64,000 nucleotides of DNA, taken from positions 322,276-386,275 of the forward strand of contig NZ_PDNI01000058.1 in NCBI RefSeq assembly GCF_002925845.1, given 5' to 3'. A program made the translations under genes and the position numbers. This DNA is from Roseovarius nitratireducens. Its GTDB lineage: Bacteria > Pseudomonadota > Alphaproteobacteria > Rhodobacterales > Rhodobacteraceae. The notes beneath the pieces are model-generated. The model did no database searches, was not told the origin of the DNA, and saw only the letters and a list, made by a program, of their open reading frames with translations. Shown here piece after piece: positions 17,379 through 26,786 of the stretch. Numbering within the stretch: position 1 is the stretch's first letter; each line of letters begins with the position of its first letter.

Positions 17379-18904
17379 TGGTCCGGCCCGAGCAGCACGA
17401 TCTGCAAGGCCGCGCGCCGCGCGGTGTCCTCCAGCCCGGCGGCGCGCAGGGTGGCGAGCGCGGCCTCCACCGACGAGGGCGCGACCCTCTCGGCACCGTG
17501 GTCGAGCAGCGCGGCGGCGGCGAGGATCGCCTCGCCCAGCCGACCCTCGGCGATCATCTGCTGATGCTCGGGGGCGGCAGTGGTGGCGGCAAATCCTGCG
17601 GCGATCGCCGATTGCATCCGGGTGGCGGCATCCGCGTTTCCCGGGGTGCCCGCGGCGATCCCGGCGAGGAACCTGTCGCGCACGGAGGGTGACGCGATCT
17701 CTCGCGCGCGCTCGTAGAGCGGCGACAGAAGGACCATCTCGGCAACGCGCGCAGCGAGCGAGTCGGGCAGGGGAGCGGCGTCGAGCAGGCGCTCGGCGAA
17801 AATCTCGGACATTACCGTTTCCAGCCCAAGCGCACGCGCGCCCTCCCACACGGCGGGCAGCGCCTTGGCCAGCGCTTCAGCCCCGCCACCGGGCGCGAGC
17901 GCACTGTCGAGCGCCTGTACCGCGGCGACGCGGTCCCACACACCGCCCGAGGCGGCGGGCTTGCGCGCCGTGTAGAGCCCGAAGAGCCGTGTAGCAGCGA
18001 GCGCCCCGGTCTGCGCAAGCCGCTCGGCGGCGACGATCTCGGCCTTCCAGCCCGCCGTACCGCGCAGGTCCGCCATCGCGTAGGCGCGCGGCAGGCCATG
18101 TGTGCCGCGCGGTGCGCCTATGGATTCGTAGAGGCGAAAGCGAAGTGGTGTCATCTCGGTGGGGGGCTCGGGCGGGGCGATCTCGTCGATGAGTTCGGGC
18201 TCGAGATGGAGCGCGAGGAGCGTCACGTCCGGCTCGGTGATCGCGCCGCTTGCCTCGGCCCCGTGCAGGATCAGTGCTGCCGTCTGCCAGTCGCCCGCGC
18301 GGGCGAGGCAATAGATGCGCGACCGTGGATCATCGCTCAGGTGTGGCGTGGCGGCGAGCGCTGCGCAGGCCCGGTCCTCGCGACCGTCGAGCAGCGCGAG
18401 GTCGAGCCAGGTGTCGAACAGTGCCGGCCGCGACCCGCCTGCGCGCTCGACCAGTGCCAGCGCGGGCTCGACAGCGCCAAACCGGCGCAGCGCCGCAAGG
18501 CGCGCGCGCAGGAACGACGCGGCCCCGGTACTGTCGGGGGGGGCGTCGGCCTCGGCCAGCAGCAGCGTGTAGTAGAGCGCCCGCATCGCGGGGAGCGGGC
18601 GCTCGGGCAGCCGCTCGAGATAGCGGGTGAGGATGGCGGTGTTGCTTGCCTCCCAGAGCGTGCGCGGCAGGCCGGTCGTGGTGCTCGGCAAAAGCCCAAC
18701 CGAATCCGCGCGTTGCGCGCCGAGTGGCGTCACCGTGACGTCGGGCCGCGCGATGCGGTCGGCGGTGTCCGGTGCGTCGGGGCCGGGGGGCGTGACGGCG
18801 GCGGTGCCCATCTCGTCGAGCCAGTCGATGGCCGAGAGTGGGGCCTGTGCCGCGGCGGTGCCGGACCAAAGAAGGGCGGCGAGAAAGGCGCTACTCGATC
18901 TCAA
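17375..18904 (-). CDS. Exported helical hypothetical protein, 509 aa
   Basis: I do not recognise a named family. The protein probably starts at TTG 18904, giving a signal peptide (RSSSAFLAALLWSGTAAAQA); AGGA lies 8 bp upstream. The mature part is Ala/Leu-rich, predicted mostly helical, with repeat-like stretches (FDTWLDLALLDGREDRACAAL, IYCLARAGDWQTAALILHGAE) that suggest TPR/Sel1-like solenoid structure. It overlaps the upstream 53-residue membrane protein gene by 14 bp and xerD by 4 bp, so the three are translated together. A periplasmic scaffolding role is only an inference. Confidence 0.75.
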   Translation of the reverse strand: MRSSSAFLAALLWSGTAAAQAPLSAIDWLDEMGTAAVTPPGPDAPDTADRIARPDVTVTPLGAQRADSVGLLPSTTTGLPRTLWEASNTAILTRYLERLPERPLPAMRALYYTLLLAEADAPPDSTGAASFLRARLAALRRFGAVEPALALVERAGGSRPALFDTWLDLALLDGREDRACAALAATPHLSDDPRSRIYCLARAGDWQTAALILHGAEASGAITEPDVTLLALHLEPELIDEIAPPEPPTEMTPLRFRLYESIGAPRGTHGLPRAYAMADLRGTAGWKAEIVAAERLAQTGALAATRLFGLYTARKPAASGGVWDRVAAVQALDSALAPGGGAEALAKALPAVWEGARALGLETVMSEIFAERLLDAAPLPDSLAARVAEMVLLSPLYERAREIASPSVRDRFLAGIAAGTPGNADAATRMQSAIAAGFAATTAAPEHQQMIAEGRLGEAILAAAALLDHGAERVAPSSVEAALATLRAAGLEDTARRAALQIVLLGPDQ

Positions 18905-19052
18905 GAATGATATCCTGCCGCGTCTCGGTTTGGGTCGGGGTGAAATCGGCACCGAAGAACGGGCCGAGATAGGCATAGGCCACGAGCCCAATGAACCCCA
19001 GAATTGCAAGGTAGAACAACCATTTGATAAGGCGAAGCATGAGGCGGTCCAT
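18891..19052 (-). CDS. Small membrane protein, 53 aa
   Basis: MDRLMLRLIKWLFYLAILGF continues through a single hydrophobic helix (to about residue 30) into a short polar tail FTPTQTETRQDIILEIE. It starts at ATG 19052 (or 19040) and its end overlaps the start of the exported 509-residue protein. It is divergent from aroK across 98 bp. No known family; a single-pass inner-membrane anchor or partner of the downstream exported protein is plausible. Confidence 0.65.
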   Translation of the reverse strand: MDRLMLRLIKWLFYLAILGFIGLVAYAYLGPFFGADFTPTQTETRQDIILEIE

Positions 19053-19150
19053 GTGCTCTGAGGGTGATTTTTCCCACTTATAGCTGGCATTTCCGGCAAG
19101 ATCACGCCATTGAGTGCAAAATATCCCCAAGAGGCAAGGGAGCGCCGGGC

Positions 19151-19711
19151 GTGGCGGCTGGCAAGCGTTGGAAACTGAAGAAAACAATCGTGCTCGTCGG
19201 CATGATGGGCGCGGGCAAGACCGCCGTGGGGCGCGCGCTCGCGGCCCGGTTGGGGGTGCCGTTTCTTGATTCCGATGTCGAGATCGAGAAGGCAGCCAAT
19301 ATGACAATTGCCGAGATATTTCAAAGAGATGGAGAGCAATTCTTCCGCGCGAGAGAGAGCGAGGTGATCGACCGGTTGCTCGATGCGACGCCGGCGATCC
19401 TGTCGGTCGGCGGCGGCGCATTTCTCGCGCAACGCAACCGTGAAACGATCGCGCGCAAGGGGCTTTCGGTGTGGCTGGATGCCGGGCTCGATCTCTTGTG
19501 GTCACGGGTAAAAGGCAAGAATACCAGACCCTTGCTGCGCACAGCTCATCCACGCGAGACGCTGCGCGAGCTTTACGAGGCGCGCGTACCGCTCTACGCG
19601 CTGGCGGATGTGCGAGTAGAGGCACATCGCGACTACGCGATCGACGACATGGCCGCGCAGGTCGAGGCGGCGCTGGCCGCGCGACCGGATATTCTGGAGG
19701 AGGTGAAATGA
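19151..19711 (+). CDS. aroK: Shikimate kinase
   Basis: A 186-residue P-loop kinase phosphorylating shikimate at O3. Walker A GMMGAGKT (residues 17-24), shikimate-binding DSDVEIE, and the GGGAFL motif are present. The best start is GTG 19151, preceded by an AAGGGAG element; no ATG is available before the Walker A region except far upstream. Its TGA overlaps the aroB ATG (ATGA), the usual aroK-aroB arrangement. Confidence 0.95.
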   Translation: MAAGKRWKLKKTIVLVGMMGAGKTAVGRALAARLGVPFLDSDVEIEKAANMTIAEIFQRDGEQFFRARESEVIDRLLDATPAILSVGGGAFLAQRNRETIARKGLSVWLDAGLDLLWSRVKGKNTRPLLRTAHPRETLRELYEARVPLYALADVRVEAHRDYAIDDMAAQVEAALAARPDILEEVK

Positions 19712-20832
19712 TCGAAACCGTGCATGTGCCGCTGGGTGAGCGGGCCTATGACGTGGTAATCGGGCCGGGGCTGCTCGGCGCGGCGGGCGCACGCATCGGG
19801 CCGCTGTTGCAGCGCCCGCACGTGGCCGTGGTGAGCGACGAGACGGTGGCGGGAGCGCATTGGGAAACACTCCGTAAAGGACTGGAAAAAAACGAAATAA
19901 CCGCTGACTATCTAACCCTGCCACCGGGTGAGGCGACGAAATCCTGGCCGCACCTGGAGCGCGTCGTCGAGTGGCTTCTGGAGCAGCGGATCGAACGCGG
20001 CGACGTGGTCGTGGCGTTCGGCGGCGGGGTGATCGGCGACCTTGTCGGCTTTGCCGCCGCGATCCTGCGGCGGGGGGTGCGGTTCGTGCAGGTGCCGACG
20101 AGCCTGCTGGCGCAGGTGGATAGCTCGGTTGGGGGGAAGACAGGGATCAACTCGCCGAGGGGCAAGAACCTGATCGGGGCGTTCCATCAGCCGAGCCTCG
20201 TGCTGGCGGATACGGAGGTGCTGGGCACGCTGACGCCGCGCGATTACCGGGCGGGATATGGCGAGGTCGTGAAATACGGTCTGTTGGGAAACAGTGAATT
20301 CTTTCAATGGCTTGAAGGGCACGGCTCATCCGCCGCCGAGGGCGATATGGCGGCGCGCATCCATCTTGTGAAACGCTCGGTCGAGATGAAGGCAGGCATC
20401 GTCAGCCGCGACGAGACCGAGCAGGGTGAGCGGGCCTTGCTCAACTTGGGCCATACATTTTGTCATGCATTGGAGGCAGCGACACAATATGATGGGGCAC
20501 GATTGCTGCATGGTGAGGGCGTGGCGATCGGTTGCGCGCTGGCGTTCGAGTTGTCTGCGCGGCTGGGGCTGTGCGCGCAGGAGGAGCCGAGCCGCGTGCG
20601 CGCCCATCTTCGCGACATGAAGATGAAGGCGGACCTGTCTGATATTCCAGGAAAATTGCCGGATGCCGAGGGGCTGCTGTCGCTGATGGCGCAGGACAAG
20701 AAGGTGGTGGATGGCACCCTGCGTTTCATCCTCGCGCGCGGCATCGGCGACGCCTTCATCACGGGGGACGTGCCGCCCGAGGCGGTGCGAAAGGTGCTGG
20801 ACGACGCGCTGGCGGGCCGCGCGAACCTGTAG
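19708..20832 (+). CDS. aroB: 3-dehydroquinate synthase
   Basis: A 374-residue NAD- and metal-dependent enzyme making 3-dehydroquinate from DAHP. Diagnostic blocks: FGGGVIGDLVGFAAA, PTSLLAQVDSSVGGKTGIN, GYGEVVKYG, and the metal-ligand histidines in LNLGHTFCHALE and LLHGEGVAIG. Its ATG overlaps the aroK stop. A hairpin follows the stop codon. Confidence 0.97.
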   Translation: MIETVHVPLGERAYDVVIGPGLLGAAGARIGPLLQRPHVAVVSDETVAGAHWETLRKGLEKNEITADYLTLPPGEATKSWPHLERVVEWLLEQRIERGDVVVAFGGGVIGDLVGFAAAILRRGVRFVQVPTSLLAQVDSSVGGKTGINSPRGKNLIGAFHQPSLVLADTEVLGTLTPRDYRAGYGEVVKYGLLGNSEFFQWLEGHGSSAAEGDMAARIHLVKRSVEMKAGIVSRDETEQGERALLNLGHTFCHALEAATQYDGARLLHGEGVAIGCALAFELSARLGLCAQEEPSRVRAHLRDMKMKADLSDIPGKLPDAEGLLSLMAQDKKVVDGTLRFILARGIGDAFITGDVPPEAVRKVLDDALAGRANL

Positions 20833-20840
20833 GTTCAGGA

Positions 20841-20860
20841 CGCGAACCGCAAGGTTCGCG
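20841..20860 (+). terminator. Hairpin between aroB and the ACR3 gene
   Basis: CGCGAACC (20841-20848), a GCAA tetraloop, and GGTTCGCG (20853-20860) form a perfect 8-bp stem with a stable GNRA loop, 8 bp past the aroB stop and between convergent genes. There is no U-run, so intrinsic termination is not certain. Confidence 0.45.
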
Positions 20861-20879
20861 GCGGGCGGCGCGCGGTGCG

Positions 20880-21935
20880 TCAGGCGGCTGGAAACCAGTG
20901 GCGCGTGCGGTTGGCGAAGGCCACGAGCGAGAGCATCACCGGCACCTCGACCAGAACGCCCACCACGGTGGCGAGCGCCGCGCCGGAGCCGAGGCCGAAC
21001 AGGCTGATCGCGACGGCGACCGCGAGTTCGAAGAAATTCGACGTGCCGATGAGCGCGCAAGGCGCGGCGACGTTGAAGGGCACGCGCCACGCCCGGGCGA
21101 GGCCGTAGGCTATGATGAAGATCCCGTAGCTCTGCAACAGCAGCGGCACGGCGATGAGGGCGATCACCAGCGGCGTGTCGATAATCACCCGCCCCTGGAA
21201 GCCGAAGAGCAGCACCACCGTGACCAGCAAGCCGAGAATGGTGATCGGCTTGACGCGGGCGCGGAATGCGTCGACCGCGGCCGCGCCCCCCTGCCGCATC
21301 AGGCGGGTGCGCGTCGCGATTCCGGCGGTGAGCGGGATGAGAATGTAGAGCAGGACCGACAGCAGCAGCGTCTCCCACGGCACGGCGATGTCGGTCACGC
21401 CCAGCAGCAGCGCCACGATGGGCGCGAAGGCGAACACCATGATGACGTCGTTCACGCTGACCTGCACGAGGGTATAGGTGGCGTCGCCGCGGGTGAGCTG
21501 TGACCAGACGAAGACCATCGCGGTGCAGGGTGCGGCCCCGAGCAGGATCAGCCCCGCGAGATAGCCCTGCGCGTCCTCGGGCGGGATCAGCCCGGCGAAG
21601 ACGTGGTTGAAGAACAGCACGCCAAGCGCGGCCATGGTGAAAGGCTTGATAAGCCAGTTGACCGTCAGCGTGATGACGAGGCCCTTGGGCCGCTCGCCCA
21701 CCTGCCGCAGCGCGCCGAAATCGACGCCCACCATCATCGGAAAGACCATCGCCCAGATGAGCAGCGCCACGGGCAGGTTGACGCGGGCGATCTCGGCGCT
21801 GGCGAGGGTCTGGAAGACGCCCGGCAGGAGATTGCCCAGCAACAGCCCCGCGCCCATGGCCAGCGCCACCCAGAGCGAGAGCCAGCGCTCGAACGTGCCC
21901 ATCCCGCCGGGGGCGTCTGCGGTGTGATCGGTCAT
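20880..21935 (-). CDS. ACR3-family arsenite efflux permease-like protein
   Basis: A 351-residue membrane protein with about ten hydrophobic segments, of the bile acid:sodium symporter/ACR3 superfamily. The motif [19 protein letters not shown], containing the conserved cysteine, is characteristic of ACR3 arsenite exporters, as is [17 protein letters not shown]. Start ATG 21935 is chosen over an upstream in-frame ATG. No arsR, arsC or arsH lies nearby, so its regulation and substrate are inferred from family only. Confidence 0.85.
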   Translation of the reverse strand: MTDHTADAPGGMGTFERWLSLWVALAMGAGLLLGNLLPGVFQTLASAEIARVNLPVALLIWAMVFPMMVGVDFGALRQVGERPKGLVITLTVNWLIKPFTMAALGVLFFNHVFAGLIPPEDAQGYLAGLILLGAAPCTAMVFVWSQLTRGDATYTLVQVSVNDVIMVFAFAPIVALLLGVTDIAVPWETLLLSVLLYILIPLTAGIATRTRLMRQGGAAAVDAFRARVKPITILGLLVTVVLLFGFQGRVIIDTPLVIALIAVPLLLQSYGIFIIAYGLARAWRVPFNVAAPCALIGTSNFFELAVAVAISLFGLGSGAALATVVGVLVEVPVMLSLVAFANRTRHWFPAA

Positions 21936-22003
21936 GGCGGGAGGGATAGGCTGCTGTCCCGGGGGGTGCAAGCGGGGTTTCGTGAAGGTACCGTGACGGG
22001 GGT

Positions 22004-22049
22004 CGAAGTCTTGAAAAGACTTCGGGCCGATTTCTTTTGAAGAAATCGG
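22004..22049 (-). repeat. Tandem double hairpin (family C), copy 1
   Basis: Two adjacent perfect hairpins occupy the gap between tyrS and the ACR3 gene. Stem 1 is CGAAGTCTT/AAGACTTCG (22004-22012 and 22016-22024, 3-nt loop); stem 2 is CCGATTTCTT/AAGAAATCGG (22027-22036 and 22040-22049, 3-nt loop); a GG dinucleotide separates them. A unit of the same geometry but different stem sequence lies at 58476-58522 between ilvB and ilvH. It may act as terminator, attenuator or mRNA stabiliser. Confidence 0.75.
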
Positions 22050-22064
22050 GGTGGGGCGGGCGGA

Positions 22065-23384
22065 TCAGTCGGTGAGTTTCACAAGGGCGTGGCGCTTGCG
22101 GCCCGCCGAGAGCTTGAACGCCTCATTGAGCGTTCTATCCCAGACTACCAGATTATTTGTTGCCACGAGACGCGCTCTCAGTTCTCCATCGCTCTTCTGG
22201 TATATTTCATATCGAGAACCCGCGTCGGTGAGCAGCGCGTCGTCGAGCCGCGCGCCGTTCTCGGCGATGAGGCGCTTGGCCTCCTTGCCGGATTTGGCGA
22301 GGCCGGCGCGCACGATGAGTTGCACCACCGAAATGCCATCCGCCACCTCGGCGCGGCTCAGGTCGAGCGTGGGCAGGTCATCGCCGACGCCGCCCTTCTC
22401 GAACACCTCGCGGGCGGTGGCCTCGGCGGCCTGCGCGGCCTCGGCCCCGTGCAGCAGCGTTGTCACCTCGTTGGCCAGGATGATCTTGGCCTCGTTGATC
22501 TCTGACCCCGCGAGCGCGCCCAAGCGGTTGCACTCGTCGAGGGACAATTCGGTGTAGAGCCGCAGGAAGCGGCCCACGTCGGCGTCCATCGTGTTGCGCC
22601 AGAATTGCCAGAACTGGTACGGGCTGCACATTTCGGAATCGAGCCAGATCGCGCCATCGGCGGATTTGCCCATCTTGCGCCCGTCGGCGGTGGTCAAGAG
22701 CGGCGAGGTGAGGCCGTAGATCTCGTGGTCGAGGACGCGGCGCGTGAGGTCGATCCCGTTGACGATGTTGCCCCACTGGTCCGAGCCGCCCATCTGCAAC
22801 ACGCAGCCATAGCGGCGGTTGAGTTCGAGAAAGTCATACGCCTGCAGGATCATGTAGTTGAATTCGAGGAAGGACAGCGATTGCTCTCGGTCGAGGCGCG
22901 ATTTCACCGATTCAAAGGCCAGCATCCGGTTGACCGAGAAATGCCGCCCGATGTCGCGCAGGAACTCGATGTATTTCAGCCCGTCGAGCCATTCGGCATT
23001 GTCGAGCATGAGCGCATCTGTGGGGCCGTCGCCATAGGTGATGTAGGCGGCGAAAACCCGCTGGATGCCGTCGATATTGGCCTGGATCGCGGCATCGTCC
23101 AAGAGCGGGCGCTCATCCGCGCGGAACGAGGGATCGCCCACCTTGGTGGTGCCGCCGCCCATCAGCGTGAGCGGCTTGTGCCCGGTCTTTTGCAGCCAGC
23201 GCAGCATCATGATCTGGATGAGCGAGCCCACGTGCAGCGACCGCGCGGTGGCATCAAACCCGATATAGGCGGGCACCACGCCCGCGCTGAGCGCCTCGTC
23301 CAGCCCCTGGTAATCGGTGCAATCCGCGAGAAAGCCGCGCTCGATCATCACGCGCATGAAATCGGATTTCGGGTGGTAGGTCAT
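22065..23384 (-). CDS. tyrS: Tyrosyl-tRNA synthetase
   Basis: A 439-residue class I aminoacyl-tRNA synthetase. The HIGH-like motif is LHVGSL after YIGFDATA, and the KMSKS-like motif is KMGKS in [15 protein letters not shown]; tyrosine-binding residues lie in [25 protein letters not shown]-terminal S4 RNA-binding domain starts around [21 protein letters not shown] 23384 is chosen; the frame further upstream overlaps anmK on the other strand and is not coding. It diverges from anmK over 63 bp. Confidence 0.97.
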   Translation of the reverse strand: MTYHPKSDFMRVMIERGFLADCTDYQGLDEALSAGVVPAYIGFDATARSLHVGSLIQIMMLRWLQKTGHKPLTLMGGGTTKVGDPSFRADERPLLDDAAIQANIDGIQRVFAAYITYGDGPTDALMLDNAEWLDGLKYIEFLRDIGRHFSVNRMLAFESVKSRLDREQSLSFLEFNYMILQAYDFLELNRRYGCVLQMGGSDQWGNIVNGIDLTRRVLDHEIYGLTSPLLTTADGRKMGKSADGAIWLDSEMCSPYQFWQFWRNTMDADVGRFLRLYTELSLDECNRLGALAGSEINEAKIILANEVTTLLHGAEAAQAAEATAREVFEKGGVGDDLPTLDLSRAEVADGISVVQLIVRAGLAKSGKEAKRLIAENGARLDDALLTDAGSRYEIYQKSDGELRARLVATNNLVVWDRTLNEAFKLSAGRKRHALVKLTD

Positions 23385-23447
23385 GGCGCTTGTCCCGCTT
23401 TGATTTGCGCGGCATGTATAGGCAGTCGTGGGGCGAAGGAAAAGGCC

Positions 23448-24566
23448 ATGTTGAAGGCGGGGCGCATCCGGGCGCTTGGGGCGATGTCGGGCACCTCTCT
23501 GGACGGGGTGGACGCCGCCATGATCGAGACCGATGGCGAGCTGATCCACGGCTTTGGCCCGGTGGGCTACCGGCCCTACTCGGACACTGAGCGCGCGGTG
23601 TTGCGCCGCGCACTCGGGCAGTGGGCGGGGCCGGAGGTCGAGGCCGCCGCGCGCGTGGTGGAGGACGCGCATGCGGAGTTGTTGCGCGGCTTTGACGGGG
23701 TCGCGCTGGTGGGGTTTCACGGGCAGACGCTGGCGCACGAGCCGCGCGGGCGCGGCACCCATCAGGCGGGGGACGGTGCGCGGCTGGCGGAGATTCTGGG
23801 CCTGCCGGTGGTGTGGGATTTCCGCAGTGCCGATGTGCGGTTCGGCGGCGAGGGCGCGCCGCTGGCACCGTTCTACCATTTCGCCTGCGCGAAATGGATC
23901 GGGGCCGAGGCACCGCTGGCGTTTCTCAACCTCGGGGGGGTGGGCAACCTGACCTGGGTCGATCCGCGCTGTGCGCGGCCCGAGGAGGAGGGCGCGCTGC
24001 TGGCCTTTGACACCGGGCCGGCGAACGCGCCGATCAACGACCTGGTGCAGGCGCGGCTGGGGGCCGAGTGCGACCGCGACGGCGCGCTGGCGCGGCGGGG
24101 CAGCGTGGCGCAGGGGGCGCTGGAGATGTTCCTCGACGAGCCCTGGTTCCTGCGGATGCCGCCCAAATCGCTTGACCGCGACGCGTTTGCCGCGATGGTG
24201 GCGCTGGTGGGCGAATTGCCCGATGCCGACGCGGCGGCGACGCTGACGGCGATGGCGGTGTCGGCGGTGATGCGCGGGATGGAGCATTGCCCGGTGCCAC
24301 CCGCGCGTGTTCTGGTGACCGGGGGCGGGCGCAAGAACCCGGTGATGATGGAGATGCTGCGCGCCTCGCTGGATTGCCCGGTGGTGCCGGTCGAGGAGGC
24401 GGGGCTCGATGGTGATATGCTGGAGGCGCAGGCATTCGCGCATCTGGCGGTGCGGGTGGCGCGGGGGTTGCCCACGTCCTGCCCGGGGACCACGGGCGTG
24501 CGCGCCGCCGTTTCGGGCGGCACGCTGAGCCGGGCGGAAGGAGGGGCAGATGGATTACGCGCTTGA
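23448..24566 (+). CDS. anmK: Anhydro-N-acetylmuramic acid kinase
   Basis: A 372-residue sugar kinase-fold protein that opens and phosphorylates 1,6-anhydro-MurNAc released during peptidoglycan turnover. Characteristic segments: [14 protein letters not shown] near the N-terminus, [23 protein letters not shown], and the catalytic-aspartate region [15 protein letters not shown] 23448 directly precedes the conserved N-terminus. Its 3' end overlaps the next gene by 17 bp, so the two are probably co-transcribed. Confidence 0.95.
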   Translation: MLKAGRIRALGAMSGTSLDGVDAAMIETDGELIHGFGPVGYRPYSDTERAVLRRALGQWAGPEVEAAARVVEDAHAELLRGFDGVALVGFHGQTLAHEPRGRGTHQAGDGARLAEILGLPVVWDFRSADVRFGGEGAPLAPFYHFACAKWIGAEAPLAFLNLGGVGNLTWVDPRCARPEEEGALLAFDTGPANAPINDLVQARLGAECDRDGALARRGSVAQGALEMFLDEPWFLRMPPKSLDRDAFAAMVALVGELPDADAAATLTAMAVSAVMRGMEHCPVPPARVLVTGGGRKNPVMMEMLRASLDCPVVPVEEAGLDGDMLEAQAFAHLAVRVARGLPTSCPGTTGVRAAVSGGTLSRAEGGADGLRA

Positions 24567-25287
24567 CGAGGGGCCGGGGGGCGGGCTGCGGCTGGGCCTG
24601 ATCGTGCTGAGCGTGGATACGGGGCTGGAATGGGAGGCGCGGTCGGTGTTCGCGGGCCGCGCGGCGCATGTGATGCACAGCCGTATCCCGGCGCGCGACC
24701 ATGTCACGCCCGACGACCTCGCGCATATGGCGCCGGAGCTGACGCGCAGCGCGGCGTTATTGCCGCCGGGGCTGGGGGCGGTGGGGTATGGCTGCACCTC
24801 CGGCGCGACGGTGATCGGGCCTGCGGAGGTGGCGGCGCGCGTGGGCGAGGCGCATCCCGGAACGCCGGTGACCGATCCGCTGAGCGCGGTGATCGCGGCG
24901 CTGGGGGTGCTGGGGGTGGACCGCATCGGCATGGTCACGCCCTACCTGCCGGAGGTGGTGGCACCCATGCAGGCGGCGCTGGGCGCGGCGGGGATCGAGG
25001 CGGTGGCCTCGGAAAGCTTTGGCGAGAGCGACGACCGGATCGTGGGGCGTATCCCCGAGGCGGCCACGTTGCGCGGGATGCTGGACGTCGGCGCGCGACC
25101 CGGGGTAGAGGCGGTGTTCACCTCGTGCACCAACCTGCGTAGCATGGCGGTGATCGACGAGGCGGAGGCGGCATTGGGCAAGCCGGTGGTGACCTCGAAC
25201 CAGGCGATGTTCTGGCATATGCTGCGGCTGGCGGGCGCGGGCGAGCGGGCGCGGGGCTGGGGGCCGGGGCGGCTGTTTGCGGTGTGA
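24550..25287 (+). CDS. Asp/Glu racemase-superfamily enzyme (maleate isomerase-like)
   Basis: A 245-residue protein of the maleate cis-trans isomerase/arylmalonate decarboxylase group. Two catalytic cysteines are visible in the expected places: C82 in [13 protein letters not shown] and C193 in [12 protein letters not shown]. Such enzymes isomerise or decarboxylate small dicarboxylates through a cysteine pair. The substrate cannot be assigned. It overlaps anmK by 17 bp, which couples expression but gives no obvious pathway link. Repeat B copy 1 follows. Confidence 0.8.
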   Translation: MDYALDEGPGGGLRLGLIVLSVDTGLEWEARSVFAGRAAHVMHSRIPARDHVTPDDLAHMAPELTRSAALLPPGLGAVGYGCTSGATVIGPAEVAARVGEAHPGTPVTDPLSAVIAALGVLGVDRIGMVTPYLPEVVAPMQAALGAAGIEAVASESFGESDDRIVGRIPEAATLRGMLDVGARPGVEAVFTSCTNLRSMAVIDEAEAALGKPVVTSNQAMFWHMLRLAGAGERARGWGPGRLFAV

Positions 25288-25316
25288 AAGAGTGCGGCAT
25301 GATGTGCTGTTGTGCC

Positions 25317-25475
25317 GAGGGCAGCGCCTGCCTGGGCGGGCGCGTGGGCGTAACCGTGCCAGCGGCGATGCGGTCAAGTAATGCGCGGCGTTGCTACCTG
25401 GTGTAACGTCTGGAGCGCCTGCCGGGGGGCAGGCAGGCGCTGCCCGGCGGTGCCGCCGGGCGGGGGATAGCGGCG
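25317..25475 (+). repeat. Intergenic structured repeat family B, copy 1
   Basis: This element fills most of the gap between the maleate isomerase-like gene and the trans-sulfuration gene. Perfect 15-bp inverted arms (GGGCAGCGCCTGCCT and its complement) lie at 25319-25333 and 25431-25445, a 127-bp span. The right arm is embedded in a second hairpin (25417-25423/25428-25434), followed by another 8-bp hairpin at 25443-25460. A highly similar copy in reverse orientation lies at 54945-55093 with the same 127-bp span. Confidence 0.85.
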
Positions 25476-25522
25476 CTGGTGCGCATTGAAAGACAACGAA
25501 CAAGAAAAGGACGAAAACGGCC

Positions 25523-26662
25523 ATGAAGGATAGCAAATTGAGCCCCGCCACCATCGCGGCGCAGGCAGGCGGCGCGGTGGATGCGCAGACCGGCGGCGTG
25601 GTGCCGGGGATCAGCCTTGCCACCACCTACCTGCGCGGCGCCGACAACGCGCTGTTGCGCCCCGACAACACCTATGGCCGGGACCAGAACGACACCGTGC
25701 GGCAGGCCGAGGAGGTGGTGCGCGCGCTGGAAGGGGCGGCGGCGAGCCTGCTGTTTCCCAGCGGCATGGCGGCGGTGGCGGCGGTGTTCCGGGCGCTGCC
25801 CTCGGGCGCGCGGGTGGTGATGCAGAACGGCATCTACTGGGGCACGCTGAAATGGGTGCGCGCGTATTGCGTGCGCCGGGCGATCATATTGGACGAGGTG
25901 GACGCGTCGGACACGCACGCGCTGGCCAATGCGTGCCGGTCGTCGGCGGACATGGTGTGGATCGAGACGCCGTCGAACCCGTGGCTGAAGACCGTGGATA
26001 TCGCCGCAGCCGCCGGGATGGCGCACAAGGCGGGCGCGGTGCTGGTGGTCGATGGCACGGCGGCGACGCCGGTGCTGACCCGCGCGCTGGACCTCGGGGC
26101 CGACCTGTCGATGCATTCGGCGACCAAGGCGCTGGGGGGGCATTCGGATGTTTTGGGCGGCGTGCTGTCGTGCCGTGACCCCAAGCTGGCGATGTGGGCC
26201 GAGATCGCCACCGACCGGCATGACGCAGGGTCAATCATCGGGCCGTTCGAGGCGTGGCTGTTGATGCGGGGGATGCGGACATTGCCGCTGCGGGTGGAGC
26301 GGATGTGCGCCAACGCGATGGCGGTGGCAGAGTACCTGGCGGCGCATGAGGGGGTGGCGGCGGTGCTATATCCGGGGCTGGCGGAGCATACGGGGCACGA
26401 CGTCGCCGCGCGGCAGATGAATGGGGGGTACGGGTACCTGCTGTCATTCATGGTGAAGGGCGACCGCGCGCGCGCGCTGGAGGTGCTGGGGCGGCTGCGG
26501 CTGTTTCACCGGGCGACGTCGCTGGGCGGCGTCGAGAGCCTCGCCGAGCACCGCGCCAGCATCGAGCCGCATTCGGGCATCCCGGAGACGCTGATCCGGC
26601 TGTCGGTGGGGATCGAGGATGCGGGGGATTTGATCAGGGATTTGGAGGGGGCGTTGGGGTGA
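25523..26662 (+). CDS. Trans-sulfuration-type PLP enzyme (cystathionine beta/gamma-lyase family)
   Basis: A 379-residue Cys/Met metabolism PLP enzyme. K202 in HSATKALGGHSDVLGG is the PLP lysine; YGRDQNDTVRQAEE, LFPSGMAAVAAV, and SLGGVESLAEHRASIEPHSG are the tetramer/cofactor and C-terminal family motifs. It may act as cystathionine lyase, methionine lyase or O-acyl-homoserine sulfhydrylase; the sequence alone does not choose. Ribosome binding site AAAAGGAC lies about 10 bp before the ATG. Its stop is followed by a run of eight G and the AT-rich insert. Confidence 0.85.
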   Translation: MKDSKLSPATIAAQAGGAVDAQTGGVVPGISLATTYLRGADNALLRPDNTYGRDQNDTVRQAEEVVRALEGAAASLLFPSGMAAVAAVFRALPSGARVVMQNGIYWGTLKWVRAYCVRRAIILDEVDASDTHALANACRSSADMVWIETPSNPWLKTVDIAAAAGMAHKAGAVLVVDGTAATPVLTRALDLGADLSMHSATKALGGHSDVLGGVLSCRDPKLAMWAEIATDRHDAGSIIGPFEAWLLMRGMRTLPLRVERMCANAMAVAEYLAAHEGVAAVLYPGLAEHTGHDVAARQMNGGYGYLLSFMVKGDRARALEVLGRLRLFHRATSLGGVESLAEHRASIEPHSGIPETLIRLSVGIEDAGDLIRDLEGALG

Positions 26663-26786
26663 GGGGGGGGCGCCTTATAAATGCTAAAGCCTGATCTTTC
26701 GATAAGCATTGGTGGGAAGTAAAGCCTTGGTTTCCTGTCAGAAAATAAGTAGCCTCTCTTAAGCGGTGTTCGCAGAAGAGGTACGA

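Noticed and set aside
25288-25522. Possible SAM riboswitch before the trans-sulfuration gene
   Set aside because: No SAM-I or SAM-II core could be matched; the region is accounted for by repeat B copy 1, and the other copy precedes unrelated genes.
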